60,343 nt of DNA from Acinetobacter lwoffii (GTDB lineage: Bacteria > Pseudomonadota > Gammaproteobacteria > Pseudomonadales > Moraxellaceae). Position 1 is the stretch's first letter, and the number at the start of each line of letters is the position of its first letter. Below the pieces are notes generated by a model. The model was not told where the DNA came from. It worked only from the letters and a program-made list of their open reading frames with translations, and made no database searches. A program made the translations under genes and the position numbers. This document shows positions 48,364 through 59,008 of the stretch, piece after piece. The stretch spans positions 1-60,343 of the forward strand of contig NZ_JAMXXK010000016.1 of the NCBI RefSeq assembly GCF_024129735.1, written 5' to 3'.

Positions 48364-50370
48364 TTATTCCGGATCATAAAGACCAAGATCGGTCAGATGT
48401 AATCTGAGAATCCGGCGTAATTCCAGTACGGCTTCAGGCGTTTCCTGAATCGAGTGGCCACCCTTAATGACTTTGCTAGATACAGCACCTTCCAAGTAAG
48501 CACTTTCGTATGAAACGATATCATCGCTCATGAGCTTGGTATCTTGCGTATCTACGGTATTGCCGATAATAGAATGAAATTTGATATTTTTAGAAGGCTG
48601 AATATCCTTAGTTAATGCAGTAAATTTCGAATTTTCACTCAGATCGCTTGGACCATTCTGAATCAGGTCATGTCCCAGTTCTTTGACAAAGTCCTTTAAT
48701 CCGATTTCGCCTTGTAAGGTATCGGCAAAGGCACCCAAAAATGCGCCTGGTATGCGGATAATTTTACGGGCCAGTTTAGTATGCCAGCGATCGGCATATT
48801 CCGTCCCACGATGCGGTGTCGCTAAGAAAATGGCCCGGGTGAAATTCGGAATAGGTTGCATTTGCAGGCGTGCTTTAAAGAGCGGGTTATCCTTAAATTG
48901 TGCAATGCGGGTATTTTGTACCAGCTTGAATGCATCTTGAGTAATATCGGCCTGACTGACCATTAAACGGGCAATCACGCCTCCCATACTATGTCCGACC
49001 AGTACCGCATCTTTTTTGGCTGGTGCATTGTTCGCAACCCGGGCAAAGCCTTGCTGAACCAGGGCATTAATTTGAAAACGGCTTTCCAGAATCGGCATAT
49101 TGGTAGAATAAAATACCTGCCAGACCTGGAAATTTTCCCTTAATACCGGATCACCCATAATGTCGTTGGTCAGACGAATCCAGGCTTCAGGACTACTGGC
49201 CAAGCCATGAATCAATACCAGCACTTTCTTGTCCGGATTATAAGGTTCCAGCATATACAGATGCGGCATGCTCAGACTGTCTTCGCGATTAATCAGGGTC
49301 AGATAGGCTAAACGCCCCAGATTGTTCTCGGCCAGCCATAAGCCGTAAGGTGCAGAAAAGTTGGCGGCCAGCGCATATTCCTTAGAAGCGACCTTAATTT
49401 TTTCATATTTATAGGGATCATAGAGTTTCAGATGAAATTCGGAGGTCGATAAAATCTGTTCAGTACTATTGGCTGATTTAGGTACAGCGGTGATCGTGGT
49501 GGCCAGATATCGTGCTGCGTGGATATTGGGATTGATACCATTCGGATATTTGTGATTGAGTGGGTCAGTAATATATTTTTTATCCTGCTCGGTTTGCTGT
49601 GCTTCAGGTAAGACCACTAAAAATTCTGAACCAAAACCGTCACGACGGGTAATTGAACGAAGCCCAGAGAAGTTCATGTTGTAGGTGGATAATAGTTGCT
49701 CAATGGGCTGGTTTTTCAGCTGCGGAAAATTTTCCAGATCAATGCTATACACACTGTTACCCACCTGAATCCGTTGGCCGGAACGCTTGGTTTCATAACG
49801 TTCAGCATAGCGTTGAATCAGATGAGCAATCGCCAGGTTATAAAAATCACGAATCTGAACCTGGCGGTTATCAAAAATACGCTCTTGCGGCGCACGCTCG
49901 GTTTTAAATAGATAGGCATAGCTATAACGAATGCTTTTATCCAGCATCGTGAGCTGCTGATCCAGACATTTCTGGATATTCTGCTTGTGTTGTTGCTGTT
50001 TTTCCGGTGATCGGGTTTTGTTTAAAACACCGGTGTTGCATTCGGCAGACTTGGCATTTTGTAAGGAGTTGGCTAGATATAATTCACTTGCTGTAGAAAG
50101 CAATTGTTCATCTAAAATCTGGGGAATACTTTTCAGATCTTCCACACATTCTTCGGGCTGATCAATACAGATCTGAGCTTCACGACCTGTCATGGACAAC
50201 ACATTCAGACTGGCTTCGCTAAGCTTGTCGCGGGTCAAGATGCTGTCACGCTCATTGTTCAGCGTGACATTAATCGCCTGTTCCTTAACACTGACCACCT
50301 GACAGCCGCTGAGTACGCTGGTGATGAGTAAAGTGCACAGCATTAATCTTTTATTTATTTTTTCGTGCAT
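48364..50370 (-). CDS. Large lipoprotein with alpha/beta hydrolase (lipase-like) domain
   Basis: 668 aa from the ATG chosen. A lipoprotein signal ends in LSGC. About 370 residues of unassigned helical sequence precede a C-terminal alpha/beta hydrolase: VLVLIHGLASSPEAW (oxyanion hole), nucleophile Ser in GHSMGG near residue 461 and likely catalytic His in KGGHSIQ near 641. It is probably an outer-membrane-anchored esterase or lipase. The frame extends to a TTG seven codons upstream; the ATG gives the better signal peptide. A 120-nt gap separates it from the gene upstream. Confidence 0.87.
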   Translation of the reverse strand: MHEKINKRLMLCTLLITSVLSGCQVVSVKEQAINVTLNNERDSILTRDKLSEASLNVLSMTGREAQICIDQPEECVEDLKSIPQILDEQLLSTASELYLANSLQNAKSAECNTGVLNKTRSPEKQQQHKQNIQKCLDQQLTMLDKSIRYSYAYLFKTERAPQERIFDNRQVQIRDFYNLAIAHLIQRYAERYETKRSGQRIQVGNSVYSIDLENFPQLKNQPIEQLLSTYNMNFSGLRSITRRDGFGSEFLVVLPEAQQTEQDKKYITDPLNHKYPNGINPNIHAARYLATTITAVPKSANSTEQILSTSEFHLKLYDPYKYEKIKVASKEYALAANFSAPYGLWLAENNLGRLAYLTLINREDSLSMPHLYMLEPYNPDKKVLVLIHGLASSPEAWIRLTNDIMGDPVLRENFQVWQVFYSTNMPILESRFQINALVQQGFARVANNAPAKKDAVLVGHSMGGVIARLMVSQADITQDAFKLVQNTRIAQFKDNPLFKARLQMQPIPNFTRAIFLATPHRGTEYADRWHTKLARKIIRIPGAFLGAFADTLQGEIGLKDFVKELGHDLIQNGPSDLSENSKFTALTKDIQPSKNIKFHSIIGNTVDTQDTKLMSDDIVSYESAYLEGAVSSKVIKGGHSIQETPEAVLELRRILRLHLTDLGLYDPE

Positions 50371-50490
50371 AAAACTTTTCACTGAATTCAAGTTATAAAG
50401 CGGGATAATGTTTTGTATTTTACTAATTTTTTCCCATAAAAATAGACCGCCGTAGCAGTCTATTTGTAATCAAATTGAAGCGAATCTTGA

Positions 50491-51450
50491 TTATGGGGTT
50501 ACCGGTGCTGTTGCTGGGTCTGTAGCCGGAGCGGGTGTTGATGTTTGCAGAATTTGCCAAACATTCCAGCGGCCATTTTTTTCAATTTCCTGAATCAGAC
50601 GGTCGGCTACTTCAGCTTCTTGCGGATATTTCACCTTATAGTTCGCCAAGGTTTGAGTGGCATTTTTTTTCTGTTCTAATGCAATATAGTTATTGGCTGC
50701 AGAAAGATAAGCCTCCTGAACGCCAGCTTTCATGGCTTTGTCCAGATAAGCGATGGCTTCTCGTTGACCACCGCCTTCAGACAGACCAAAACCAAACCAG
50801 AAGTTGACTTCAGGATCATCCGGGTTGATTTTGAGAATACGCTGGGCATAGGTCAGGGAATTGGTAGTATAGACTGAACCCAGATCCAGGTTACGTGCCA
50901 TCACGCTGGCTTTAAAAGCACGCATCAATACATCAAAAGAGGCATTTGGACGGGCCGCTAAAGTATCCAGTTGTCGGGTGACTTCACGTAGTTTGGCTTC
51001 AAAGCCACGGCGTTCCTGACGATCGCTGAAACGTGGTGGATAATGACGTGCCTTACCTTCGACCATTTGCAGGAAATCGTCAATTTCGGTGATATCGATT
51101 TCATTTGAATTGGCAAGTGCTGCATAACGCATTGCACGGGTATTGCTATCTACCACTGGAATAATCAGTTTATTCACATCCAGGGTCAATTGCTTGGATG
51201 GATCATTAGGATCCGTCACCACCATCTTGGTTACAGGCTGGGCCGCAGCCTTTTTCAAATGCACTTCAAATTCAGGCGGTTCATTATAATTGAATGGATT
51301 TAAAGCATAAAATGGTGGGGACAGTTCAGGCTCTACAAAAACCACTTGGTCTACAGGTTTCTCAGCAGATTTCTGAGGAGTGGTGGAACACGCAGTAATT
51401 GTGAATGCTAAGCAAGCAAGTGCCAAGGGCTTAAAGGTCATAATAGTCAT
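50491..51450 (-). CDS. Lipoprotein with TPR-like repeats
   Basis: 319 aa. Signal peptide with lipobox ITAC (Cys21). The C-terminal third has TPR-like helices (NFWFGFGLSEGGGQREAIAY; AYLSAANNYIALEQKKNA), so it may bind proteins in the periplasm. The tail is rich in Pro, Ala and Thr. A second ATG three codons in fits equally well as a start. Function unknown. Confidence 0.8.
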   Translation of the reverse strand: MTIMTFKPLALACLAFTITACSTTPQKSAEKPVDQVVFVEPELSPPFYALNPFNYNEPPEFEVHLKKAAAQPVTKMVVTDPNDPSKQLTLDVNKLIIPVVDSNTRAMRYAALANSNEIDITEIDDFLQMVEGKARHYPPRFSDRQERRGFEAKLREVTRQLDTLAARPNASFDVLMRAFKASVMARNLDLGSVYTTNSLTYAQRILKINPDDPEVNFWFGFGLSEGGGQREAIAYLDKAMKAGVQEAYLSAANNYIALEQKKNATQTLANYKVKYPQEAEVADRLIQEIEKNGRWNVWQILQTSTPAPATDPATAPVTP

Positions 51451-51558
51451 CCATTCTGTTATTTTTAAAACATCTATTCAAAAATTGCATGATCGTCAGT
51501 CTATGAAAACTATAACCATCATGCAAGTAAACCCGTGTTACAGAGTGAAGTGTGATAT

Positions 51559-52368
51559 TCAGGCCTTGGATTGGCTGGTTTGCGCTTCACATTCACGGCG
51601 CGCTTCTTCCAGAATCTCCAACTCTTTTTTGCTCAAAGGCTGGCCATCCTGTTGCTGCTTGTTAAAGGTCGGATCTAACAAAGAAAGACGATTGCACAAG
51701 TTGTTCATGCGTTTTTCATTTTGCTGAATGCGATCCAGCAAAATCCGCATGCCTTCAAGAATCGGATCAGACTGGTCTTCAGTTGCGGCATAGGGCTGGA
51801 AACCGATACTTTCTGCATAGTCACGACGACGCGCTTCAGCATCATCTTTAGGTTTGTCTTTGGTGATAAAACGTGCCGGGTTGCCCACCGCTGTGGCGTT
51901 CTCAGGAACTGCTTTGGTGACGACCGCATTAGAACCGACTTTGGCATTTTTACCCACGGTAAATGGTCCAAGAATCTTGGCACCAGCACCGACTACCACG
52001 CCATCTTCTAGCGTTGGATGACGTTTACCTTTATTCCAGGTGGTTCCACCCAAAGTCACGCCGTGATAAAGCGTCACGTCATCGCCAATTTCAGCAGTTT
52101 CGCCAATTACGACACCCATACCGTGATCGATAAAGAAACGGCGGCCAATTTTTGCGCCGGGATGAATTTCAATGCCGGTGGCAAAGCGGCTAAACGAAGA
52201 CAACGCACGCGCAGTTCCTTTACAGTCTTTGTTCCATAGCTCATGTGCCATGCGATGCATGATCAGCGCATGAATGCCAGGATAAGTGGTTAAGACTTCT
52301 AAGGTATTGCGTGCTGCAGGATCGCGCGCAAAGACAGCTTGTATATCTTCTTTGAGCTGTTTTAGCAT
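51559..52368 (-). CDS. cysE: Serine O-acetyltransferase
   Basis: 269 aa. It makes O-acetylserine, the precursor of cysteine. The N-terminal helical domain is followed by hexapeptide coils ([35 protein letters not shown]) with the catalytic [11 protein letters not shown]is. It has a longer C-terminal tail than E. coli-type CysE, with a charged helix. The start codon overlaps the trmJ stop by one base. Confidence 0.95.
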   Translation of the reverse strand: MLKQLKEDIQAVFARDPAARNTLEVLTTYPGIHALIMHRMAHELWNKDCKGTARALSSFSRFATGIEIHPGAKIGRRFFIDHGMGVVIGETAEIGDDVTLYHGVTLGGTTWNKGKRHPTLEDGVVVGAGAKILGPFTVGKNAKVGSNAVVTKAVPENATAVGNPARFITKDKPKDDAEARRRDYAESIGFQPYAATEDQSDPILEGMRILLDRIQQNEKRMNNLCNRLSLLDPTFNKQQQDGQPLSKKELEILEEARRECEAQTSQSKA

Positions 52369-53216
52369 TAGATTTGATCCTCGTCCTGTGATGATGTGTG
52401 TGAAGATTTTTTCCAGGTACCGTTGTTCAATGCCTGAACACGGCTGAAAATACCACGAAGTAAGTGATATTCCATACGATCTAATTGTATACGTCCGAAG
52501 AGACGACGCAAGCGTAAAGGCAATAATCTTGGATTTTTTGGATCCATAAATTCAATTTCTGCCAGCATTTTTTCCAAGTGCGGATAGAACTGTTCCATCT
52601 GGGCATGATTAACCAAGGGTTCATCCCATTCCATTTCAATGCCATCAATGACTTGCATGGTCGCTTTAGCATCACGTGGCTGTTCAATTTGACTCATCGT
52701 TGCCATACGCATTTCATAGCAGATTACCTGAATCGCCTGAGCTACATTCAGTACGCCATAGTCAGTATTCACAGGAATAGTCAGATGATAATTGGCCATC
52801 GCCAGTTCTTCATTGGTCAGACCACGGTCTTCACGCCCAAATAGAATCGCGACTTCCTGCTGATCTTGTACCACGGCGGACATGGCTTTTTCAGCGGCAG
52901 GGCGCACATCTAACAGCGGCCAAGGAATAGTACGGCTGCGTGCACTGGTGCCGAATACAATCTGGCAGTCTTTAATGGCATCTTCAAGGGTTTCGACAAT
53001 CTCAATCTTCTCGATCAGGTCAGTGGCACCCGCTGCCAGCGCGTCAATATCCGGATGCGGATAGGTTTTTGGTGCCACCAGAACCAGCTTGGACAAGCCC
53101 ATGGTTTTCATGGCACGTAAGGCACTGCCGATATTGGCAGGTAAAGTGGTATTGACCATGACAATACGCACATGGGAGAGATGTGCTGAAACAGCAGCAT
53201 TGTCAATTTGACTCAT
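52368..53216 (-). CDS. trmJ: tRNA (cytidine/uridine-2'-O-)-methyltransferase TrmJ
   Basis: 282 aa SPOUT methylase acting on position 32 of tRNA. It opens with the family [25 protein letters not shown]. Knot motifs are [17 protein letters not shown] and [26 protein letters not shown]-terminal helical extension follows. It lies 37 nt after dnaE and is coupled to cysE. Confidence 0.95.
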   Translation of the reverse strand: MSQIDNAAVSAHLSHVRIVMVNTTLPANIGSALRAMKTMGLSKLVLVAPKTYPHPDIDALAAGATDLIEKIEIVETLEDAIKDCQIVFGTSARSRTIPWPLLDVRPAAEKAMSAVVQDQQEVAILFGREDRGLTNEELAMANYHLTIPVNTDYGVLNVAQAIQVICYEMRMATMSQIEQPRDAKATMQVIDGIEMEWDEPLVNHAQMEQFYPHLEKMLAEIEFMDPKNPRLLPLRLRRLFGRIQLDRMEYHLLRGIFSRVQALNNGTWKKSSHTSSQDEDQI

Positions 53217-53253
53217 GAGGATTCCAATTTTAAGGTGTTTTAAAGATCAGGAT

Positions 53254-56200
53254 TTATGAATATTGCGGCTGGGATTCAGCCTGATACAGCTCCAGTGCAT
53301 CATGCATGCTCATGCCCGCAGGCGGCGGAGGAATATCCACCGGCTTGGCCTGTTCATAGGACACGGCTTTGGCAGCTTTGGACTTGACCTGATACTCAAT
53401 ATGCAAGGCTTCTTTACCAAAATAGTCACGCAATTTGGCTAAGAGCTCATCCAGTGGGGCGACTTTCCAGTTGAGACCCAGATGCAGTTCAGTCGTGGCA
53501 TACGGATAGTCCAGATACAGAATCACCGGAATATGTGCGGACATATCAACATTGCAATAAGGAGTCAGAATCTGCTGCAAGTCCCGGCTCAAGCTCTTGC
53601 TGAAATGCTCGGCTGTGAGAGTGATCTTGATGCTATTGGCACGTTTCTGGCGAATTTCATTCAGGCTGAATGCTTTGGTGAGGCGTCCCATCGGACGGTC
53701 AAAGCCTTCACGCTCATAGATTTCGCCTTCAATCACCACCACTTTATCGAGCTGGATAATCTCTTTAAAGCGGTTGAAGCGTTCGTGATTGGCTGAAATT
53801 TCAATCCGTGCCGTACCATCATCCAGGGTCATCATCATCCGGTTCGGGAAATTGGCAATATCCACCACCAGTCCTGCAAACACGGTGGTCACACCACGGC
53901 GTGTTGGCGTCAGCTCATTGATCTGACTAGGCACAAAGGCTTTCAGTTCATTGCGATACACATCAATCGGGTGACCGGTTAAATACAGACCAAGTGTATC
54001 TTTTTCACCTTTCAGACGAACTTCATCTGCCCATGGTTTGACTGGCTTAGATGGCTTGCGCTGAACTTCTTCCACTTCGCCAAACAGGTCCATGATGCCG
54101 GTTTCACGATTGGAACGTGCCTGTTCCGCAGCTTGAACCGCTTCAGGCAGTTGCGCCATCAGGTCGGCGCGGTCAATGCCTAAGCAATCCAATGCACCTG
54201 AACGAATCAGTGCTTCCAGAGTACGCTTATTGATTTTTTTTAGGTCAATACGATGACAGAAATCAAACAAGTCACGGAATGGACCTTCTTGCGCACGCGA
54301 GTCAATCACCGACTGCATCGCCGCTTCACCAACGCCTTTAATCGCCCCCAGACCATAGACAATGGTTTGCTCATCGATAGCATGGAATTGATACAGCGAC
54401 ATATTCACTGACGGTGGCAAAACTTCCAGATTATTCTTGCGACAGTCATCAATCAGGAATACCACGTTGTCGGTGTTCTGCATCTCCGAGGTCAATACCG
54501 CAGACAGGAATTCTGCCGGATAATGCGCTTTCAGCCATGCAGTTTGGTAGGCAACCAAAGCATAAGCAGCCGCATGCGATTTGTTAAAACCGTAGCCGGC
54601 GAACTTTTCCATATAGTCGAAGATATGGTTGGCCGTGGCTTCATCAATGTCTTTTTTCGATGCACCTTCAATAAAGATCTGGCGCTGTTTGACCATTTCT
54701 TCCGGTTTTTTCTTACCCATGGCACGACGTAACAAATCCGCGCCGCCGAGGGTATAGCCGGCACAGTACTGTGCAGCCTGCATTACCTGTTCCTGATACA
54801 CCATAATCCCATAAGTGGGTTCTAGTACGCCTTCAAGCAAGGGATGCAGATATTCAAAATCGCCACCATGCATCCGGTGAATAAAGTCAGGAATCAGATC
54901 CATCGGACCTGGACGGTACAGTGATACGAAAGCAATAATTTCTTCAAATTTGCTTGGGCGTGCCTCTTTCAGCATCTTTTTCATGCCCACGGATTCAAAC
55001 TGGAATACCGCAGTGGTGTTGGCATTGGCAAAGACCAGATACGCGTCTTTATCTTCAAGCGGGATATAGGCAATGTCTAAAGGCTTGTCAGATTTGATGC
55101 GTTTATTGATATTTTTAACCGCATCTTCAATCACCGTCAGGTTACGCAAACCCAAGAAGTCAAACTTCACCAGACCTGCAGATTCGACATCGTCTTTATC
55201 GAACTGTGCCACGCGTCCAGTACCATCGGCATCACACATGACCGCAGAGAAATCGGTAATTTTGGTTGGCGAGATCACCACACCACCGGCGTGTTTACCG
55301 GTGTTTCGGGTAATACCTTCCAGTTTCAGTGCCATTTCCCAGATTTCGGCTGCATCGTCATGGTCTGGATTGGATGGATTGGTTACGATATCTTTAAGCT
55401 GGGGTTCAGCTTCTAGTGACTCAAGCAAGCTTAAACCCAAAGGCTTGGTCGGAATCATTTTCGAGATACGATCCGCCAAGCCATAAGATTTACCCAAAAC
55501 GCGGGCAACATCACGAATCGCACCTTTGGCAGCCATAGTGCCGAATGTTGCAATCTGGGAGACCGCATCACGGCCATAGGTACGTGCTACATAGTCAATC
55601 ACGCGGTCACGGCCTGCGATACAGAAATCGACGTCGAAGTCGGGCATCGAAACACGTTCCGGGTTCAGGAAACGTTCGAACAGCAGTTCATAACGCAGCG
55701 GGTCAAGATCGGTAATTTTTAAGCTATAGGCGACCAGTGAACCTGCACCCGAACCACGGCCCGGACCGACCGGAACGCCGTTACTTTTCGACCACTGAAT
55801 GAAGTCCATCACGATCAGGAAGTAGCCCGGGAATCCCATCGAGTTAATGATGTTAATCTCGTATTCGATACGCTCATCATAAGGCTTGCGAATCTCTGGC
55901 CAGTCTTCATCACGTTGTTCAGGCGGATACAGGAAATTCAGACGTTCTTCCAGACCTTCTTTGGACAAGTGTGCAAAGAAAGTATCAATGGTATGACCTT
56001 CAGGAATCGGATAATCCGGCAGAAAGTATTGACCCAGTCGCAATGTGACATTACAGCGTTTGGCAATGTGATAGGTGTTCTCAATCGCAGAGGGAATATC
56101 CGAGAACAGCGCCGTCATTTCTTCAGCAGATTTGAAATATTGTTCAGGTGAATAGGTTTTAGGGCGGCGATTATCACCGAGCACGTAACCATCGGCAATA

Positions 56201-56826
56201 CATACCCGCGCTTCATGCGCTTCATAATCTTCACGGGTCATGAAATGCACATCATTATGTGCGACCACACCGATATTGTATTTTTTTGCCAGCTTCACGG
56301 CTTCCAGAATGAAGTTGTCTTCATCCGGACGATTGGTGCGGGTCAGGGCAAGATAAACACGATTGCCAAATTTTTCGACCCATTCTTCTAGCAGCGGTTC
56401 CGCTTTTTGCGGATTTGAACTCATCAGCATTTTGCCGACATCGGAATGCATGCCGAGCAGGGCAATCATGTCCTCAGACTGATTTAAAATCCATTGTTTT
56501 TGAACGCAGGGAATATCCAGTTGCTGGCCACTGATAAAGCCTTCAGATACTAATTCAGTCAAATTACGCCAGCCGGTATTGGTCATGGCCAATAAGGTCA
56601 TGCGATGTTCGGCATCATTCAGGCGAATTTCAGAACCCAGAATCGGCTTGATGCCTTTGCTCAGACATTTGCCATAGAACTTGACGGCAGCATGCAGGTT
56701 AGAAAGATCCGTGAGCGCAAGGGCAGGCATCTGTTCTTCTTCGGCAGCTTTGACCAAGTCAGGTATCCGTACGATGGATTCAGTAATCGAAAATTCTGTA
56801 TGAATACCAAGATGAACAAAGTGCAT
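53254..56826 (-). CDS. dnaE: DNA polymerase III alpha subunit
   Basis: 1190 aa replicative polymerase. The PHP domain begins FVHLGIHTEFSI. The palm has catalytic MPDFDVDFC near residue 395 and the third Asp in KFDFLGLRNL near 560. Fingers, helix-hairpin-helix (ALIRSGALDCLG) and OB domain (TVFAGLVVDIANFPNRMMM) follow. Family length is about 1160. Upstream gene of the dnaE-trmJ-cysE run. Confidence 0.98.
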   Translation of the reverse strand: MHFVHLGIHTEFSITESIVRIPDLVKAAEEEQMPALALTDLSNLHAAVKFYGKCLSKGIKPILGSEIRLNDAEHRMTLLAMTNTGWRNLTELVSEGFISGQQLDIPCVQKQWILNQSEDMIALLGMHSDVGKMLMSSNPQKAEPLLEEWVEKFGNRVYLALTRTNRPDEDNFILEAVKLAKKYNIGVVAHNDVHFMTREDYEAHEARVCIADGYVLGDNRRPKTYSPEQYFKSAEEMTALFSDIPSAIENTYHIAKRCNVTLRLGQYFLPDYPIPEGHTIDTFFAHLSKEGLEERLNFLYPPEQRDEDWPEIRKPYDERIEYEINIINSMGFPGYFLIVMDFIQWSKSNGVPVGPGRGSGAGSLVAYSLKITDLDPLRYELLFERFLNPERVSMPDFDVDFCIAGRDRVIDYVARTYGRDAVSQIATFGTMAAKGAIRDVARVLGKSYGLADRISKMIPTKPLGLSLLESLEAEPQLKDIVTNPSNPDHDDAAEIWEMALKLEGITRNTGKHAGGVVISPTKITDFSAVMCDADGTGRVAQFDKDDVESAGLVKFDFLGLRNLTVIEDAVKNINKRIKSDKPLDIAYIPLEDKDAYLVFANANTTAVFQFESVGMKKMLKEARPSKFEEIIAFVSLYRPGPMDLIPDFIHRMHGGDFEYLHPLLEGVLEPTYGIMVYQEQVMQAAQYCAGYTLGGADLLRRAMGKKKPEEMVKQRQIFIEGASKKDIDEATANHIFDYMEKFAGYGFNKSHAAAYALVAYQTAWLKAHYPAEFLSAVLTSEMQNTDNVVFLIDDCRKNNLEVLPPSVNMSLYQFHAIDEQTIVYGLGAIKGVGEAAMQSVIDSRAQEGPFRDLFDFCHRIDLKKINKRTLEALIRSGALDCLGIDRADLMAQLPEAVQAAEQARSNRETGIMDLFGEVEEVQRKPSKPVKPWADEVRLKGEKDTLGLYLTGHPIDVYRNELKAFVPSQINELTPTRRGVTTVFAGLVVDIANFPNRMMMTLDDGTARIEISANHERFNRFKEIIQLDKVVVIEGEIYEREGFDRPMGRLTKAFSLNEIRQKRANSIKITLTAEHFSKSLSRDLQQILTPYCNVDMSAHIPVILYLDYPYATTELHLGLNWKVAPLDELLAKLRDYFGKEALHIEYQVKSKAAKAVSYEQAKPVDIPPPPAGMSMHDALELYQAESQPQYS

Positions 56827-56975
56827 AGATGAGTCCCTGCTAAAACCATTGAATAGTTTAACATGGGATTTATTGTTTCAGTTTGAAATTGAGGGGAAAT
56901 GGCTAACTTTTAGGTCAAGTTTGAATTTGATTTTTTAAGCTGATTATTTAGTTAGTTGTTAGAAGATATTTTCTT

Positions 56976-57099
56976 TTACTTTTGACGGGACAAAAGTAAC
57001 AAAACCCCTTTGTTGATCTGATGGCACTTCCTGAGCAAGCTTTAAGCATTGCTTTAAAGCTTGTGCAAGACAGAACAACGGCAGCATCCATGTCGCCGT
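56976..57099. repeat. Structured intergenic element of three stem-loops
   Basis: Inside a 388-nt gap between metI and dnaE. TTACTTTTG/CAAAAGTAA at 56976-56999 (loop ACGGGA), CAAGCTTTAA/TTAAAGCTTG at 57036-57063, and a smaller ACGGC/GCCGT at 57078-57099. The first motif resembles short intergenic repeats I associate with Acinetobacter genomes, but only one copy is in this window. No protein is convincingly encoded. Confidence 0.45.
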
Positions 57100-57170
57100 G
57101 GCACGTATCAAATAGTTGCAGGACTTTACTTTGAAATAATGAGAAAGGGTTCGTAAGTATTAAAAACAAT

Positions 57171-57192
57171 AAAACCCTCTTTTTAGAGGGCT
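57171..57192 (-). terminator. Terminator after metI
   Basis: CCCTCT/AGAGGG stem with 4-nt loop; TTTT follows on the minus strand. Confidence 0.75.
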
Positions 57193-57214
57193 TTATTCAT
57201 ACATAGAAACTAGC

Positions 57215-57910
57215 TTAACGAAGTCGGGATAACCAGTCGCCGAGGCTTTGTACAATCTGCACCAGAATCAACAATACAATCACCGTCATGATGACCACAG
57301 AGGTATCAAAACGCTGATAACCATAAGAAATCGCTAAGTCACCAATACCCCCGGCACCGACAGCACCGGCCATTGCCGTTGCACCAATCAAACTGATGGT
57401 AGCAGTAGTCAAGTTTAGAATCAGGGAACTACGCGCTTCCGGCAGAATAAACTTAAAGATAATCTGCATTGGCGTCGCGCCCATGGCTTGGGCAGATTCG
57501 ATAATACCCTCATTCACTTCGAGTAAAGATGTTTCAATCAGGCGACCAATGTATGGACCGACATAAATGGTCAATGGAACAATCGCTGCCCATGTACCAA
57601 TCGATGTGCCGACAATTAACTTGGTCAGTGGAATGACTGCGATTAGCAGGATAATAAACGGCAGCGAACGTAGCGCATTCACAATCGGATTGAGACCGTG
57701 ATAAATCACACGATTCGGCAGAATTCCATTCGGACGTGTTACCAACAGGGTAATCGCCTGAATAAAGCCCCAGATACAGCCAAATAGCATCGCGAAGAAC
57801 ACCATATGAAAGGTTTCTTGCAGCGCTGTCACAAACTGATCTATCGACAGGGAGCTTTTCCAGAACGGCGCCGTGATCGTTGTTAGCCACTGTACAATCA
57901 AATCTCTCAT
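57215..57910 (-). CDS. metI: Methionine ABC transporter permease
   Basis: 231 aa with five hydrophobic helices and the permease EAA loop (EVNEGIIESAQAMGATPMQI near residue 137). The conserved GAVGAGGIGDLAISYGYQRF precedes the last helix. It forms the membrane channel of MetNIQ. Its ATG overlaps the metN stop by 4 nt. Confidence 0.95.
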   Translation of the reverse strand: MRDLIVQWLTTITAPFWKSSLSIDQFVTALQETFHMVFFAMLFGCIWGFIQAITLLVTRPNGILPNRVIYHGLNPIVNALRSLPFIILLIAVIPLTKLIVGTSIGTWAAIVPLTIYVGPYIGRLIETSLLEVNEGIIESAQAMGATPMQIIFKFILPEARSSLILNLTTATISLIGATAMAGAVGAGGIGDLAISYGYQRFDTSVVIMTVIVLLILVQIVQSLGDWLSRLR

Positions 57911-58932
57911 GCCTGTACTCCCGCCTGATCGACTTGTACGCCGTGTTGTTCAAGGAATTTTATTGCTGCTTGAATTTCTTGTGCATCACCCAGTAGCTGA
58001 ATAAACATCTGACCAATCACCGTGCCATTAATTTCGGTCATATTGGCAAATAGAATATTTAAACTGATATTAAATTGTTTAATCACCGCTTGAATCACGG
58101 TTTCCTGAGCCGAACTGCCGAGGAATTTCAGGCAATAAATACTGTTGTGATTCTGGTTTTCCAGATTGGTCAGAATATTGACTGGTAAATGCTGCTGTAA
58201 TACGGTCTGAATGAAATTCTTGGTGGTCGGGTGCTGTGGTTGACTAAATATTTGTAAGGTACTACCGGTCTCAATTACGTCACCTTTTTCCATCACGGCG
58301 ACATAATCACATACAGTTTCAATAACATCCATTTCATGGGTAACCATAACAATGGTGATGCCTTGTTCTTCGTTAATTTTTTTAAGTAGCTGTAGAACAG
58401 ATTTGGTGGTTTGTGGGTCCAGTGCAGAAGTCGCTTCATCACAGAGTAAAATTTTTGGATGATTGGCAAGGGCACGGGCAATCCCGACACGCTGCTTTTG
58501 ACCGCCAGACAATTCATCTGGAAATGCATGACGTTTATGTTTCAGGTCAATAAAGTCTAATAATTCTTCGAGGCGTTTTTCTCGTTCTGCCTTGCTCCAG
58601 CCCAGGAGTTTCATTGGCATTTCGATATTGGCTGCCACGGTTTTGGTTTGCATTAAATTGAAATGCTGGAAAATCATGCCGATGCTGGCACGTTCTTGAC
58701 GCAATGCTTTGGCATCGAGTGCGGTAAAATCTGTTCCGTTAATGATAATCCGGCCTGAGCTTGGGCGCTCAAGCAGATTGATCAGACGGATGAGGGTGCT
58801 TTTACCGGCACCACTATAACCGATGATGCCAAAAATACTGCCGGTTGGAATCTGAAGATTAATCTGATTCAAGGCATGCAAGGTTTGACCCTTAAGCTCA
58901 TACTGTTTTGAAATATCTTTAAATTCAATCAT
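57907..58932 (-). CDS. metN: Methionine ABC transporter ATP-binding protein
   Basis: 341 aa. Walker A is GYSGAGKST near residue 38, signature LSGGQKQR, Walker B LLCDEATSALDP and the switch His in MVTHEMD. A C-terminal NIL domain (about 265-335) binds methionine and inhibits the pump in E. coli. Separated from metQ by a hairpin. Confidence 0.95.
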   Translation of the reverse strand: MIEFKDISKQYELKGQTLHALNQINLQIPTGSIFGIIGYSGAGKSTLIRLINLLERPSSGRIIINGTDFTALDAKALRQERASIGMIFQHFNLMQTKTVAANIEMPMKLLGWSKAEREKRLEELLDFIDLKHKRHAFPDELSGGQKQRVGIARALANHPKILLCDEATSALDPQTTKSVLQLLKKINEEQGITIVMVTHEMDVIETVCDYVAVMEKGDVIETGSTLQIFSQPQHPTTKNFIQTVLQQHLPVNILTNLENQNHNSIYCLKFLGSSAQETVIQAVIKQFNISLNILFANMTEINGTVIGQMFIQLLGDAQEIQAAIKFLEQHGVQVDQAGVQA

Positions 58933-58954
58933 AGTGTCAAAAACTGCATCACGG

Positions 58955-58989
58955 ATAAAAAAACAGGCAAGAAATCGTCCTTGCCTGTT
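58955..58989 (-). terminator. Hairpin between metQ and metN
   Basis: AACAGGCAAG/CTTGCCTGTT stem; a run of seven T follows on the minus strand. If partly read through, it would let the binding protein be made in excess of the pump. Confidence 0.7.
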
Positions 58990-59008
58990 CTAAAAGTCTA
59001 TTATAGTA

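Noticed and set aside
56948..57169. 73-codon minus-strand ORF downstream of metI
   Set aside because: It is a translation of the hairpin element; peptide text like this is produced by such repeats and is not a protein family I trust.
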